The position numbers and the translations under genes are program-made. From Paralichthys olivaceus (taxonomy: Eukaryota > Chordata > Actinopteri > Pleuronectiformes > Paralichthyidae), in the NCBI RefSeq assembly GCF_024713975.1, contig NC_091096.1:27677458-27741457 (forward strand): 64,000 nt of DNA, written 5' to 3'. Positions 1-11,257 of this stretch are shown here, piece by piece. Under the pieces are notes generated by a model. That model did not search any database. It was given only the letters and a program-made list of their open reading frames with translations, and was not told the origin of the DNA. Each line of letters opens with the position of its first letter. Position 1 is the first letter of the stretch.

Positions 1-415
1 CTATCTCATTTCAGATATCTCTCACCCCGGAACTTCAGGACAACAACTTTTACCATTATTACTATTTTTAATTACAATATTTCAGTAATTAATTATTATA
101 TAAATTGTGCCTGTTATCACTAATAAATAATAGTCTTTACACTGTTGTTTACATTTTAACTAGTCAGATCTGATCACATCTATCACTCTCTCTTCTCTCC
201 CCACTTTTCCATCCATCTCTCCTCTCCTTTTTCTTTGCTACCGGTCGAGGCAGATAAGCGCCCACACTGAGTCTGGTTCTAGAGGTTTCTCCCTGTTGAT
301 GAGGGAGTTTTTCCCTTCACAGTCTCAGAGTGCTGCTCATTGTTGAACTGTTGGTTTCTCTATTTAACCATGTCAGGATGTAGATGTTTTAATAGTTGGC
401 CAGACTTAAAGGTGG

Positions 416-872
416 TGTTACGGTTTTGTTGTGGCTGGACCCGGAAGCAGACACAGAGAGGAACAGTTTGTGAAATGAGTTTTTTTTTTTTTTTAATGAA
501 AAGCTTGTGGCAGGCAGGCAACAGGCTGAAGGCTGGCTGAGGGTGAGCAGGAGCGAGGGCATGCGGGTTGAGCTCTGGCGATCCTGAGGCATGGGAAAAA
601 AACAAAGTGAGTCACATGTACAAAAAACAAGCGAGGAGGTTCTTTTTCTAAGAAACACTACGAGTGAAGCTGAGAGTGTGAACCACAGGAGTGACTGTAA
701 CAACCTGGCAAGGAGTGGAGGAGAGACCTGGGTATTTGTAGCGCTGGTGATGAGGATGATTGAAGCCAGGTGTAGAACTCATGCCAGGAGTAGAGACCAC
801 ACCCACGCACACCCGAGGAGGAAAAGGAGGAGGGACATGGAAAACACCACGGAAACGGCACAAGCCATGACA
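416..872 (-). mobile_element. Solo LTR, unit A
   Basis: A TG...CA-bounded segment flanked by a perfect 5-bp duplication, GGTGG at 411-415 and 873-877. No internal retrotransposon sequence lies on either side, so it is a recombined solo LTR, probably of a Ty3/gypsy-type element. Orientation is inferred from the layout of the conserved block and is uncertain. The same insertion is present in all three units. Confidence 0.8.
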
Positions 873-2873
873 GGTGGAGTGAAAAGTCATCAGTTGTGGA
901 GAGGAAGGGATGTGAGGAATAATGATGTTTTATGTAGTATCTCCAGGAAGACATTCAATGTGTTACACTTAGTTATTTATACAAAAAGTATAACAACAAG
1001 TTGTATGACATTCAAAAAAGGGAGTGCTAGAAGGAGAACGTTGCCTGGATCCTTTCTCACCATCTCATAGCTGGCTACTGGAGGTCATGCCTGTTGGAAT
1101 TAGTTTAAATCCCACTTCAGTGTGCCTGAGGAACATTTTTGTGAAACTCTCTGCATCATTTTGTGTAAAGAGTACAGAGGCATTTGTGTTTTATAGAACT
1201 ACCTGCAACATATATCCACTAAGAGCTCCTCTCTGAGTAGCATTCGTTAATAGGAGGGAAATGTTAATTTTCAAAGCTCGACTCCCACATGAAAAGGGAT
1301 GATTTATTCTCTTTGCCTGCTCAGCCCGACAGTTACTGGGAGGGGACAGTATCTGCGAGTCTTCAAGGAAGAGAGATTCCTTTTGTGACTTTATCATAGA
1401 TTTACCGAAATGTGTGATGCCATGCTCCGGAGGTAGCACATTTGTTCTGTTTGCTTTATCTGTATTTCAGATGTGGCATCTTTGTTCTATAGAGGAAGGG
1501 CAGGTGGATTGATCTGCCAAGAGGGAGAAAAGAGGGAATGCAAAGTCCCTCAGCTGTTAGAGAAACAGATCCTAGATGTGGGAAGGTTGTAGAGGAATGG
1601 GAATTTCTTTGATACAAATGCTCGTACGCATTTTAGGACCTGGCACACATAATACTACAGTGGGTACACATTCAGACACACAGGAAGTTAGCATGCTTTG
1701 GATACAGGATTTTACATCTTGGCCGGAGTATAGTACATTTTGGAATTCCATTTAAGTAACTGAATACCACCAATACATGCTGAAAACTTTAAGAAATCAA
1801 TATTTGAAATCACTTTTTACACACAAGTATGAGTCCATCCTTACAAATTGGTTTATGATCTCTAAAGGATAACGTTATTCATTCGAAACACGTGTAGACA
1901 TGTAGTGGAACCTATGATTTCTCGCATTAAACTGAAAACGAAGTTTTAGTGAAATTTCTGAGAGAGCTGCTAAAATGTAGCTTTGAGCTGCTAAAAAATG
2001 TTGATGCACACATCTGAATCATCCTCAGTTAATACTACGTGTTTAAAGCTACAGTGCTACGAACTTCAGTGTTTCCCCTCTGATTTTTTTTAGCAACGGG
2101 GACCAACCCCTCCAACTTATGAATAAACAAATACATAAACAAATAAATTGATAAATAATAAAATAAATCGTAATGTAATTATTTTGACACTCTACATATC
2201 AATGCACCAAGGCTTGTGTGCTGAAACACTCAGTAAGGTGGCCTTGCTTCCAGTGCAACCAGGCTCATTAATGAGAGATTTAGCTCCTCTGCTCTTTTCT
2301 AATCACTCACACGTATAATATGTATGCTCCTGGATAAACAGGGCGTCAGATCTTCTGCAACAACAAAGTTAAACACTGTTTTATGTCATAATCTGCAGGA
2401 GGAATTTTTTTGGTGTGTGTGCGTGTCTGCCTGTCTGTCGCTCTTCACACACACAAAAGTTATTTAGTTCTTAATTGATGTTGAAGTGCATGCATGCAAA
2501 ATGGTGGACTATCAAATTGTATAAATACTTCTCATAAACTCTGGAGCGAATCAAACAAACACAAAGTAGGGTTCACTACTGTTCAGATCCTAATTACATC
2601 TAATTAGTGTTTATTGTAAATGTGTAAAGTGAGCACAGGTCAGTGGGGGAGTGAGGAGGGAGGACATGCAGCACTGTGCAAGGATACAGGATTCATAAGG
2701 TGCGTCTGCTCTGATCCTGAAGCAGCAGCTGCAAGAATTTTGAGTGGAGGGGAAACCCTTGACTTGCTATGTAAGTAGGATCTCAGAACCTAAAGTGCAG
2801 ACACATGACAAAGGCAGATAATATAAACGTGAGCTACAATGGCACTCAGTAAAGTGCATATCAGTCCCCTTAA

Positions 2874-3239
2874 AGGTTCAGTGTGTACGATTTAGGTGAA
2901 AGGGATTTTTGGCAGAAATTGAATGTGAAATAATCCTTGTGATGTTTTCACTAGTGTGTTTCATCTAAATTGTATGAATTGTTGTTTTCTTTACCAGAGA
3001 ATGAGCTCTTTATATTTAAATACTTTATATTTACATGGAGGGGGGTCCTCTCTGTGGAGGCAGCCGTGTTTTTTACTGTCGTCCAAACTGGACAAACTAA
3101 AACCTTTTGAGTTTTCATGACAACTGAAGTTCACCACAGGTTCTCTCTCATGTTTGGAAGGAGAGGGTGAGGTGAGGAGTATTCAGCTGCAACATGAAAC
3201 TTCACCACCAGATGTCACAAAATTCTACACACTGAACCT
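2874..3239. mobile_element. TTAA-flanked MITE, unit A
   Basis: A 366-bp element whose ends are inverted copies of AGGTTCAGTGTGTA, each bordered by TTAA (2870-2873 and 3240-3243). There is no coding capacity. The TTAA border suggests piggyBac-type mobilisation, but the termini alone do not prove the superfamily. Confidence 0.75.
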
Positions 3240-3923
3240 TTAAATGCAACCCATGTAGATTTCAATTTTAATGAATGATCACAAGCTTACAACAGCGTCT
3301 CAACTGATTCTACAAAAACACAATATTCCATTCTTTCTTTTTTTGCAGTGTTCCCTATAAACATGAAATCAGGGCTTTATATCACTCCTATAAAAATGTT
3401 GGATTGGAAAAGCTCACTTTTCTGTGTTATGACCAGCAGAGGATGACTCCAACAGTAGTTTCTGTAGAAGTCTATGAGAAAATGATTCTCACTTGATTCA
3501 TAATGTCAGTAAACATAAGGAGTTTATGAGTTTATAAGGAGTTATCTCTAGTTTCATGTCTTCTTAAATACAATATGATGTTCATTGTATAAAATTGCGG
3601 TCCATCTACAGTCAACTGTGGCCGTGAGAGCTCAATGTGCTACAAATGTAGAAAACCATGCAAATAGAGAAAACACAATTCATCCATTTGACGACACATA
3701 TGCTGCAAAAGGTCACAACACAAGCAAATACAGAAACTCTTAATTTGCAAGTGTTTTCTTGATTAGCAGTACGTTGAGCCCTCAACCGCCATACAAATAC
3801 ATCATAAAGCACTACATTAAAGGAATTTTTAGGGTTTATTGCTTTATTTATAGTTTAGTATAGTTTATTGTAGTTTAACTGCCTATTGATCAAAGCATCC
3901 TGTCCTGCCTTTGATCTTGACCC

Positions 3924-3933
3924 TATATATATA
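3924..3933 (+). promoter_or_regulatory. TATA-like box of eIF4G-like gene A
   Basis: TATATATATA lies 71 bp upstream of the ATG at 4004, leaving room for a short 5' UTR in the same exon. The start context has an A at -3 (GAACCATG). A promoter this close suggests that the truncated protein is made from its own transcript rather than from a longer eIF4G gene. This is an inference from sequence only. Confidence 0.5.
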
Positions 3934-4003
3934 GGCGGCAAGAAGCATCTGCATCATATTTTCTGAAGGACCAACATAAAATATTCAACTTGAGACAGGA
4001 ACC

Positions 4004-7000
4004 ATGTCAACTAGTACGAGATTAGATAGTGAACCACGTCCCTCTGAGCAGATCCAGAGGAAAGTCATCCCCTGGAAAGTGACAGCAGACTTGAAGCTGC
4101 ACAAGGCTGAGAACCCCTGGGAGTCTTCAGTGAGGACAGGTGTTCACAGCTGCGCAAAGCCAGAGAACGATCCAGAGCAGGTCAAGACCCAAGTGGTGTT
4201 CAAACTGTTCCGCGGCATCCTTAACAGAGTGACCCCCGAAAAGTTAGATATCCTGGTGAATCAGGTGACTGAACTCGACATCGACACCAAGGAGAGGCTG
4301 AGCGGAGTCGTAGAGCTCACCTTCGAAAAGGCCATCTCAGAGCCAAGTTTTTCAAGGGTCTATGCCAAAATGTGCCAAAGCCTCAAGATGGTAAGTATGG
4401 CCTTTTGAATTCTTTGAAATTAAGCCTGTGAATGTTTGTGTGTTGATATTTTAGCTTAGATAGTGACAAAAAGCCTTCAAGTGTGAGGAATTGGTTCAGA
4501 GAAGGAGCACAATATGTGTCTGTGATCTACTAATAAGGACACAATCACTTTAATATAATGATATGATAACCATGTCTGGTATATGTAACAGAAACGTGCT
4601 CCTGGATTGGTGTTTACCATTCAAGTCCTAGTTTACACATACCTCTACCAGGCTGATGACATGAATTTAGTGCCATAGTTCTGGGCCAATGGTCAAAGTA
4701 ATGGGATCGAGGAACTGAGAAGCCATTTGCACTACATAACCCGACCACACGTCCTCTCCTGTCCTGTTTTCTCTCTTTGCAGCTCACAGTCCACACCCCA
4801 GATGGACTGAAAGTCACTTTCAACAAGCTTCTGCTCCTACGTTGTCAAAAGGAGTTTGAGAAAGACAAAGATGAAATCCTGAAGAAGAAACAGGAGGAGC
4901 TGGAGGCTGCTTCAGGGGTACAGTAACGTATTAAGAACTACCAGTTGGGTTTTTCATTTATGCACAAAGGAAGTCATGGTGATTGAACTTGAGTGACTGA
5001 TGGAGGGGATCCAAAGACAACCACATACTGTGAAAGCATTATGCAAAGATGCTACAGAATCTTATCTATATTTGGAACTGTCATGTTAAACATCTGGGTT
5101 TTAGAGATATAAACTTAACTATCCCTCCGCTAAAGTTTCTTTTTCTTGATCCATAATATTTTCAACATCTTTCCCTGACAGGACCAGGAGAAGAAGCAGC
5201 TCACTGAAGAGTTAGAGGAGATTAAATACAAGGCCAAAAGGGAGTCTGTGAGTAACCTGAAGTTCCTCGGTGAGCTGTACAAACTTAAAATGCTCACAGA
5301 TGGCATCGCGTGCGACTGCATTACCAAGCTGCTCAAGGACAATGATGAGGTGTCCCTGGAGTGCCTGTGCACCCTAGTGTCTGCCATCGGCAAGCAGCTA
5401 GAACTTGGGATAAGAAAGGTACAACACTCACAGTTACATATAGAGGAAGTGTGTGGTAGAGAGGAAATTAAGTTCACATGCATACTCATTACATGTATAT
5501 TAGTTCTAATGAATGTGTAGCTGGATTAAGTTTTAATTTGTGCTTGTCTTCAGACTTGTTTGGACAAGTGTTTTGATCAGATGAAGCAGATTGTAACGGT
5601 GAAGAGTACCAGCAACAGGATCTGCTTCATGTTGCAGGATGTGCTTGAACTTCGACTTGTAAGTTACAGAAGCAACACAAACCACAGATTTACACAAGGA
5701 TATGCACTGGCAATCATGAGACAAATAAAGCAAAGTGCTTATGAATAGAACCAATCAGATCACAATGATTGATGCAAGTCCATCAGTGCTGAGACCTGCT
5801 TTCAAAATTGTTATGCAAAGAAAATGAAAATGTCAGAACACATTCACTGATCCACTGTGTGGACCACTATCAGCAAAATCTGACAAAGAATGTATTAGTT
5901 CAGCAGAATCAACAGAGCATTGCACCATATTACTTGGAAATATGATTCTATGTCACATTGTGCTGATCATCCAACACTATCCTGTTTACTGAAGGATCAG
6001 TGGGTTTAATCATTTCTTACATTATTTGTCCTATCTTGTTCTCATTTATGTATTTTGTGTTCATGACTATAGGTATTATGTTGAATATGTTATCAGTCCC
6101 TTATTAATTAACATTTTATTTACATTTCACATAACTCATTTTCTTATTTCCGCTCTTCTAAGAAAGTATATATTTTCTGACGTCTAATATTCCTTGTTTG
6201 GGTCGATCTTGTCAAAAGTGGAACTGTTAGTAAAATATTTATCATTTATCACCTGTGTCCTGCACTCTCCATCTCTCTCCCTTCCACCCATTACAGAACA
6301 AGTGGGTTCCCCGGCACAAGGACCAGGGCCCCAAGACCATTGGCGAGATCCGCAAAGAGGCTAATCTGGAGGGCCAGCGGTTCAACCAGCAGCCCCACCG
6401 ACGAGAGCACCGATGGTTCAACCAGCAGCCTGACCGACCGGACAATCAACGGTTCAACCAGCAGCCTGACCGACGGGACAATCAACGGTTCAACCAGCAG
6501 CCTGACCGACGGGACAATCAACGGTTCAACCAGCAGCCTGACCGACGGGACAACAGAGAGTTCAATCAGCAGTCTGATGGACGGGACAACCGACAGTTAA
6601 ACCAGCAGTCCGACCGACAGAGAGGCCAGCAGTTCAACCAGCAGCCTGACAGACAAGTCGGTCGATGGTATCAGCACCACAGCACCTTCAACTCCACCAA
6701 GCCCAGTTTGACGGAGGAACAGCTTGAAAAGAAGTCCAGCGCCATCATCAAGGAGTACCTGAACATCAATGACATGAAGGTACGCTGATGAGCAGTTGTT
6801 AGAAGAATGAAATGATACCTTTAGCACCACTTTCCTTGACAGTTCCTTACCTCATTTCCTGTGGCTGCTTCACAATAAAAGTCGCTGTGTAGTTTGCTGG
6901 GTGAACAGTTTTAATGTGAAGCGGTAGCAGCACTTTGACTTCTCGCAGTAATAGTTACAGTTATGACCGTTACACTGAAGTTTCTGTAAACATCATCATT

Positions 7001-9068
7001 TATCTCTGTCTGTGTTATGTCCCTCACTGTCCCAACAGGAGGCGCTGCAGTGTGTGCAAGAGTTGAAGAGCACTCAGCTGCTATTCCTTTTTGTGAGAAA
7101 AGGGCTGGAGTACACGCTGGACCGCAACGCCACCACCAGGGAGCGCATGGGCCTGCTGCTGCACCAGCTCATAAAGAGTGGCATCCTCCCACCTGAGCAG
7201 TACTGTAAAGGGTCAGTGTTGAGTTCCACAGAGGTTTCACAAAAACAAAACCAGCCAAATGCTAATTCAGTTGGAAAATCTTCTTTTTGTCATCTTATTA
7301 AAAACCTTCAACTAGTTTTTTTTGTTTTGTTTTGTTAAATCTTCAAATACATATTGAGATGTGTGCTCTCTGTTTGTTCAGGCTTCAGGGAATCATCGAG
7401 GAAACTGAGGACCTGGCAATAGATATCCCCAAAATCTGGCTGTACCTGTCAGAGCTGCTCACTCCCATGCTCCTTGAAGGTGGGATCCCAATGGGAGTGC
7501 TTTTCAGGTAAGTAGCCAAAATAGAGAAGGAAAGTTTTTAATTTCTCATTCATTCACTGTTAATTTGTTCCTTGGTTTTGTCTCCAGGGAGATTTCAAAG
7601 CCTCTGATCCCTCTGGGAACAGCTGGAGTCCTGCTGGTTCACATCCTCAATGGACTGTGCAAAGCAATGGTGAGAACTGTCTCCATATGTGTCTCCTTAT
7701 GTCCATTGTCTAGATTCTATGTAATATAATGATCAGTGGATGTGTTTATGAATCAGTCAGTAACTATGTGTATCTTCTCATCAGAGCCGTGAGAAGGCAG
7801 GTATAATGTGGAAGGAGGCCGGCCTCCGGTGGAAAGACTTCCTGCCCGAGGATGAAGACGTCCACAAGTTTGTGACAGAAAAGGTGAGAGGTCACTCTCT
7901 AGCTTCATCACCAACTGAAAGATGATCTGAAATTTCAACTATGCTTTTGAGATATTAACAGGTTTAGAAACTAGTACGAGTGAAAGTGGAATATTGGAGG
8001 AAACGTCAGTTCCTTTGAAACAAAAATAGAGAAGAAACTGAAGATGGGTCATGATTTAAACTCTGTGCCATCTTCTTTATGGTCAACTCAAAGTTGACAG
8101 TTAGGTTTTGTTAAATATGGTGAATTACAAGTGGGGGGAGTGGAGGAACCAGGAGGTGCAAGACATGTTAAACATTATGCCTCTGTCTATAGAATGTGGA
8201 GTTCACTCTGGACAAGGAGACGAAGGAGAGTCAGAAGAAGAAGCTGAGCTCTGCAGAGCAGAAAAAGGAGCTGGACACACTGATTCAGGACAAGGCCGAC
8301 AACCACACCATCGCTGATTGGATTGAGGTTTGTTCCTCCAGTTCAAATTCAATCTACAATCTGTTGTTGTTCTGGCTGAATGTTTCCTCTGCATGAGAGG
8401 ACTGCAGCTGTTTTCTACATGTTTGTTAATAAACATGTTTGTGTGTAGAACAACCTGGATGAGCAGCAGACCTCCTCCAACACGTTCATCAGAACTCTGA
8501 CGACCTGCATCTGCCAGTCAACAATCATCTGTAAGTCAAGTTCTTCACTTTCCTTATGAGAGAATATGGATAACAGACTAAATATGATGAGGTGATGGTC
8601 CTGTCAGTGTTTAATGAAGCTTTCCTTTCTTTTACCTCAGCTGATGAAAACTACTACATTGTGGACCACGATCTGATGAGACAGCGAGCCACACTGCTGA
8701 AGAAATACCTGCATGATGAGGAGAAGCAGCTGCAGGCTCTCTCTGCCCTGCAGGTCCTGATGGTGCAGATGGATCACCCTAGCCGTGAGTCTCATTACTC
8801 ATATATATATTTTACTTTCAGACACCATGAATCTGTTTCTGTGCACAATGATTCTAATTGTTTGAAATATCTTGTCGTCCTCCCTCCATCAGAGCTGCTG
8901 CGGATGTTCTTTGACTGTCTTTATGACTTCGACGTGATCACGATCAGGACGTACTACAAGTGGGAGTTAAACAAGAACCCCGGCGAGCAGCAAGGCAAAG
9001 ACGTGGCCCTCCAGTCTGTTACTAACTTCTTCGCGTGGCTCCATGACTTGAAGGCTGCCAATCGCTGA
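4004..9068 (+). CDS. eif4g-like: eIF4G-like translation initiation factor lacking the N-terminal half, copy A
   Basis: Thirteen coding exons with GT-AG borders: 4004-4390, 4783-4917, 5182-5418, 5554-5658, 6297-6779, 7039-7211, 7382-7507, 7588-7669, 7785-7883, 8193-8327, 8449-8530, 8641-8784, 8893-9068. All phases agree and give 787 aa. Domains: MIF4G at about 57-288 (eIF4A/RNA-binding HEAT repeats), a Q/N/R-rich linker at about 317-412, MA3 at about 425-545, and the C-terminal W2/eIF5C-like domain at about 615-787. The segment with [14 protein letters not shown] places it with eIF4G1/3 rather than eIF4G2/DAP5. Full eIF4G1/3 proteins are about 1,600 aa; the PABP- and eIF4E-binding regions are absent here. 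The ATG at 4004 has a good context and a TATA-like box upstream. By family it should act as a cytoplasmic scaffold for eIF4A and eIF3, perhaps without cap binding. Compared with copy B it lacks two residues in exon 2. Confidence 0.9.
6381..6668 (+). repeat. 36-bp coding minisatellite in exon 5, copy A
   Basis: Eight tandem 36-bp units encode variants of [12 protein letters not shown] between the MIF4G and MA3 domains. The central units are identical and the outer ones diverged, as expected for expansion from the middle. The repeat replaces the linker normally seen in eIF4G1/3 after the VPRRGDQGPKTI-like block, and is predicted to be disordered. Confidence 0.9.
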
Positions 9069-9072
9069 AACT

Positions 9073-9884
9073 TAGGACTGAACGATTAATAGAAATTTGA
9101 CCACGATTTCGGCCTCTCACGCTCATAATCGAAGAAAAACGATTAATGTGCCGCCGCGCTGCCTGTATGCAAATTACTGCGCTGTAAAGCAGAGTGAAGG
9201 CACCCGCTGCAGCAGTGAGTTTGTGGATCGATTGTGGAAAGAGCGATTGACAACATGGCAGAAAAGCAGCCCGAGCCTTTAGTTGAAAAGAAAAGTAGGG
9301 CAAGCTCGGTCATTTGGAGACATTTTGGCTTCAAATCGTTGGACGTAGAGCAGAAGGAGATTGTTTGCAAAGTTTGTTACGCCGTCGTGTCTGCACCCCA
9401 GGGCAACACGACAAATATGTTTAACCATTTAAAGTTCAGCTATAAAGTGGTCTATGACAAAGTACTGACAGAGCAAAAGACCCAAAAAAGTGCAAGAGCT
9501 TCAACTTCAGCCACCGCCACCGCAACACAGTCCTCCATTGAGGACACTCTTTCCAATGCCGCTCCATATCTCACCGGCTCCCGGCTGCAGCGAGAGATAA
9601 CGGAGGCGGTGACGTTCATGCTAGCGAAGGACATGTGCCCCATCAGCACAGTTTGCAACCCAGGGTTCAAAACACTGGTGAAGACGATGGACAAGCGGTA
9701 TGTGTTGCCATCCCGCAAACACTTCAGCAGAGTGGCACTGCCTGCTTTGTATGATAAATGTCGCGCTGAAGTTGAAAAAGATATCTCCACTGCCAATCAA
9801 CAAATAATCGTGTTTATTAATCGTGATTTCAATAGGAATCAAAATAATCGGGATTATTGTTTTTCCCATAATCGTCCAGCCCTA
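9073..9884 (+). mobile_element. Internally deleted hAT transposon at the eIF4G stop codon, copy A
   Basis: The ends are inverted: TAGGACTGAACGATTA at the left, and TAGGGCTGGACGATTA read from the right on the other strand. An 8-bp duplication CTGAAACT (9065-9072 and 9885-9892) is typical of hAT. The left duplication contains the TGA stop of the upstream gene, so the insertion landed four bases after the stop. Inside is the start of a BED-finger transposase; the catalytic part is missing, so the copy is non-autonomous. The element must form part of the gene's 3' UTR if the polyadenylation signal at 10020 is used. Confidence 0.9.
9255..9883 (+). pseudogene. BED-finger hAT transposase fragment, copy A
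   Basis: From the ATG at 9255 the frame encodes a BED zinc finger (about residues 20-60: IWRHFGF, CKVC, then a C-terminal histidine in NHLK) and the start of a ZBED/hAT-type transposase with KRYVLPSRKHFSRV. It stops resembling transposase after about 190 residues and runs into the right TIR, so the RNase H-like catalytic domain and the hAT dimerisation domain are absent. Confidence 0.8.
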
Positions 9885-9967
9885 CTGAAACTGACATCAA
9901 ATTCTTATTTCCATCTTTTTCATCCATTCCTTCTCTTTTTCCCTGTGAACTGTCAGCAGAGGGTTCA

Positions 9968-9991
9968 CTATCTATCTATCTATCTATCTAT
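9968..9991. repeat. (ATCT)n microsatellite, unit A
   Basis: Six TCTA-type tetranucleotide units precede a T-run, downstream of the hAT element in the presumed 3' UTR. Unit B has the same tract at 20365-20387. Confidence 0.85.
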
Positions 9992-10019
9992 TTTTTTTTT
10001 ATGACAAATGGGAAATAAG

Positions 10020-10025
10020 AATAAA
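10020..10025 (+). promoter_or_regulatory. Candidate polyadenylation signal, gene A
   Basis: The first clear AATAAA after the hAT insertion, 952 bases past the stop codon. Use of this site would place the whole hAT in the 3' UTR. Confidence 0.4.
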
Positions 10026-10077
10026 AGATGATGAACACATGCCTGAGTTAGTGTTTGCCTCTGATCCAGTTTCCTTT

Positions 10078-10260
10078 ATTCAAGATTCAAGATTCAAAGA
10101 TTTTATTGTCAAATACACAGAGAACACACGTTTCCCTATGAATTGAAATTCTTGTGCTGTCCTTTCTGGAATACCGACCAAATTTACATAAAAATTCAAT
10201 AAGGCTATGAACATGTTAAAAATAAGGCAGAAACAAGGCGAATGAGGTGAATAAGGTGAG
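10078..10260 (+). repeat. Retroposon-tail-like sequence, unit A
   Basis: Begins with ATTCAAGATTCAA and TTTATTGTCAAATACACAG, a block resembling the dispersed 3' tails of fish LINE/SINE elements. Unit B has a variant at 20483-20670. The element type is not resolved. Confidence 0.35.
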
Positions 10261-10795
10261 GATTGTGCAAAACACTTCTCTCTGTCCCTCTGCCCCCCCA
10301 CATTCATTTATTTATTTTAATACATGTCAATGACTATTTCACTTTGTCCTCCCATAGTCTCTCTCTCTCTCTCTTTTTCTCTATCTCATTTCAGATATCT
10401 CTCACCCCGGAACTTCAGGACAACAACTTTTACCATTATTACTATTTTTAATTACAATATTTCAGTAATTAATTATTATATAAATTGTGCCTGTTATCAC
10501 TAATAAATAATAGTCTTTACACTGTTGTTTACATTTTAACTAGTCAGATCTGATCACATCTATCACTCTCTCTTCTCTCCCCACTTTTCCATCCATCTCT
10601 CCTCTCCTTTTTCTTTGCTACCGGTCGAGGCAGATAAGCGCCCACACTGAGTCTGGTTCTAGAGGTTTCTCCCTGTTGATGAGGGAGTTTTTCCCTTCAC
10701 AGTCTCAGAGTGCTGCTCATTGTTGAACTGTTGGTTTCTCTATTTAACCATGTCAGGATGTAGATGTTTTAATAGTTGGCCAGACTTAAAGGTGG

Positions 10796-11257
10796 TGTTA
10801 CGGTTTTGTTGTGGCTGGACCCGGAAGCAGACAAAGAGAGGAACAGTTTGTGAAATGAGTTTTTTTTTAATGAAAAGCTTGTGGCAGGCAGGCAACAGGC
10901 TGAAGGCTGGCTGAGGGTGAGCAGGAGCGAGGGCATGCGGGTTGAGCTCTGGCGATCCTGAGGCAGGGGAAAAAACAAAGTGAGTCACATGTACAAAAAA
11001 CAAGCGAGGAGGTTCTTTTTCTAAGAAACACTACGAGTGAAGCTGAGAGTGTGAACCACAGGAGTGACTGTAACAACCTGGCAAGGAGTGGAGGAGAGAC
11101 CTGGGTATTTGTAGCGCTGGTGATGAGGATGATTGAAGCCAGGTGTAGAACTCATGCCAGGAGTAGAGACCACACCCACGCACACCCGAGGAGGAAAAGG
11201 AGGAGGAAAAGGAGGAGGGACATGGAAAACACCACGGAAACGGCACAAGCCATGACA
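10796..11257 (-). mobile_element. Solo LTR, unit B
   Basis: Same insertion as in unit A, with GGTGG duplications at 10791-10795 and 11258-11262. It differs by a shorter T-run and one extra GGAGGAAAA repeat. Confidence 0.8.

Larger units (their letters stand above)
1..10380. repeat. Tandem segmental duplication, unit A
   Basis: The first bases of the window recur at 10381, and the two stretches stay collinear and nearly identical across introns, exons and embedded transposons. The unit carries a solo LTR, a MITE, an eIF4G-like gene and a hAT insertion, all shared with unit B, so these predate the duplication. The window starts inside the unit, so its true left edge is not visible. Position 7 matches 10387 and 20821. 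Differences are scattered substitutions and a few short indels, which suggests a recent duplication or continuing gene conversion. Confidence 0.97.

Noticed and set aside
340-1070. Overlapping open frames at 340-1236 and their copies at 10720 and 21154
   Set aside because: They lie in and around the solo LTR, change frame between units and have no domain similarity; not genes.
6291-6600. Long alternative frames on both strands over eIF4G exon 5
   Set aside because: They follow from the 36-bp repeat, whose unit length keeps every frame without stops open; only the spliced eIF4G frame has domain support.
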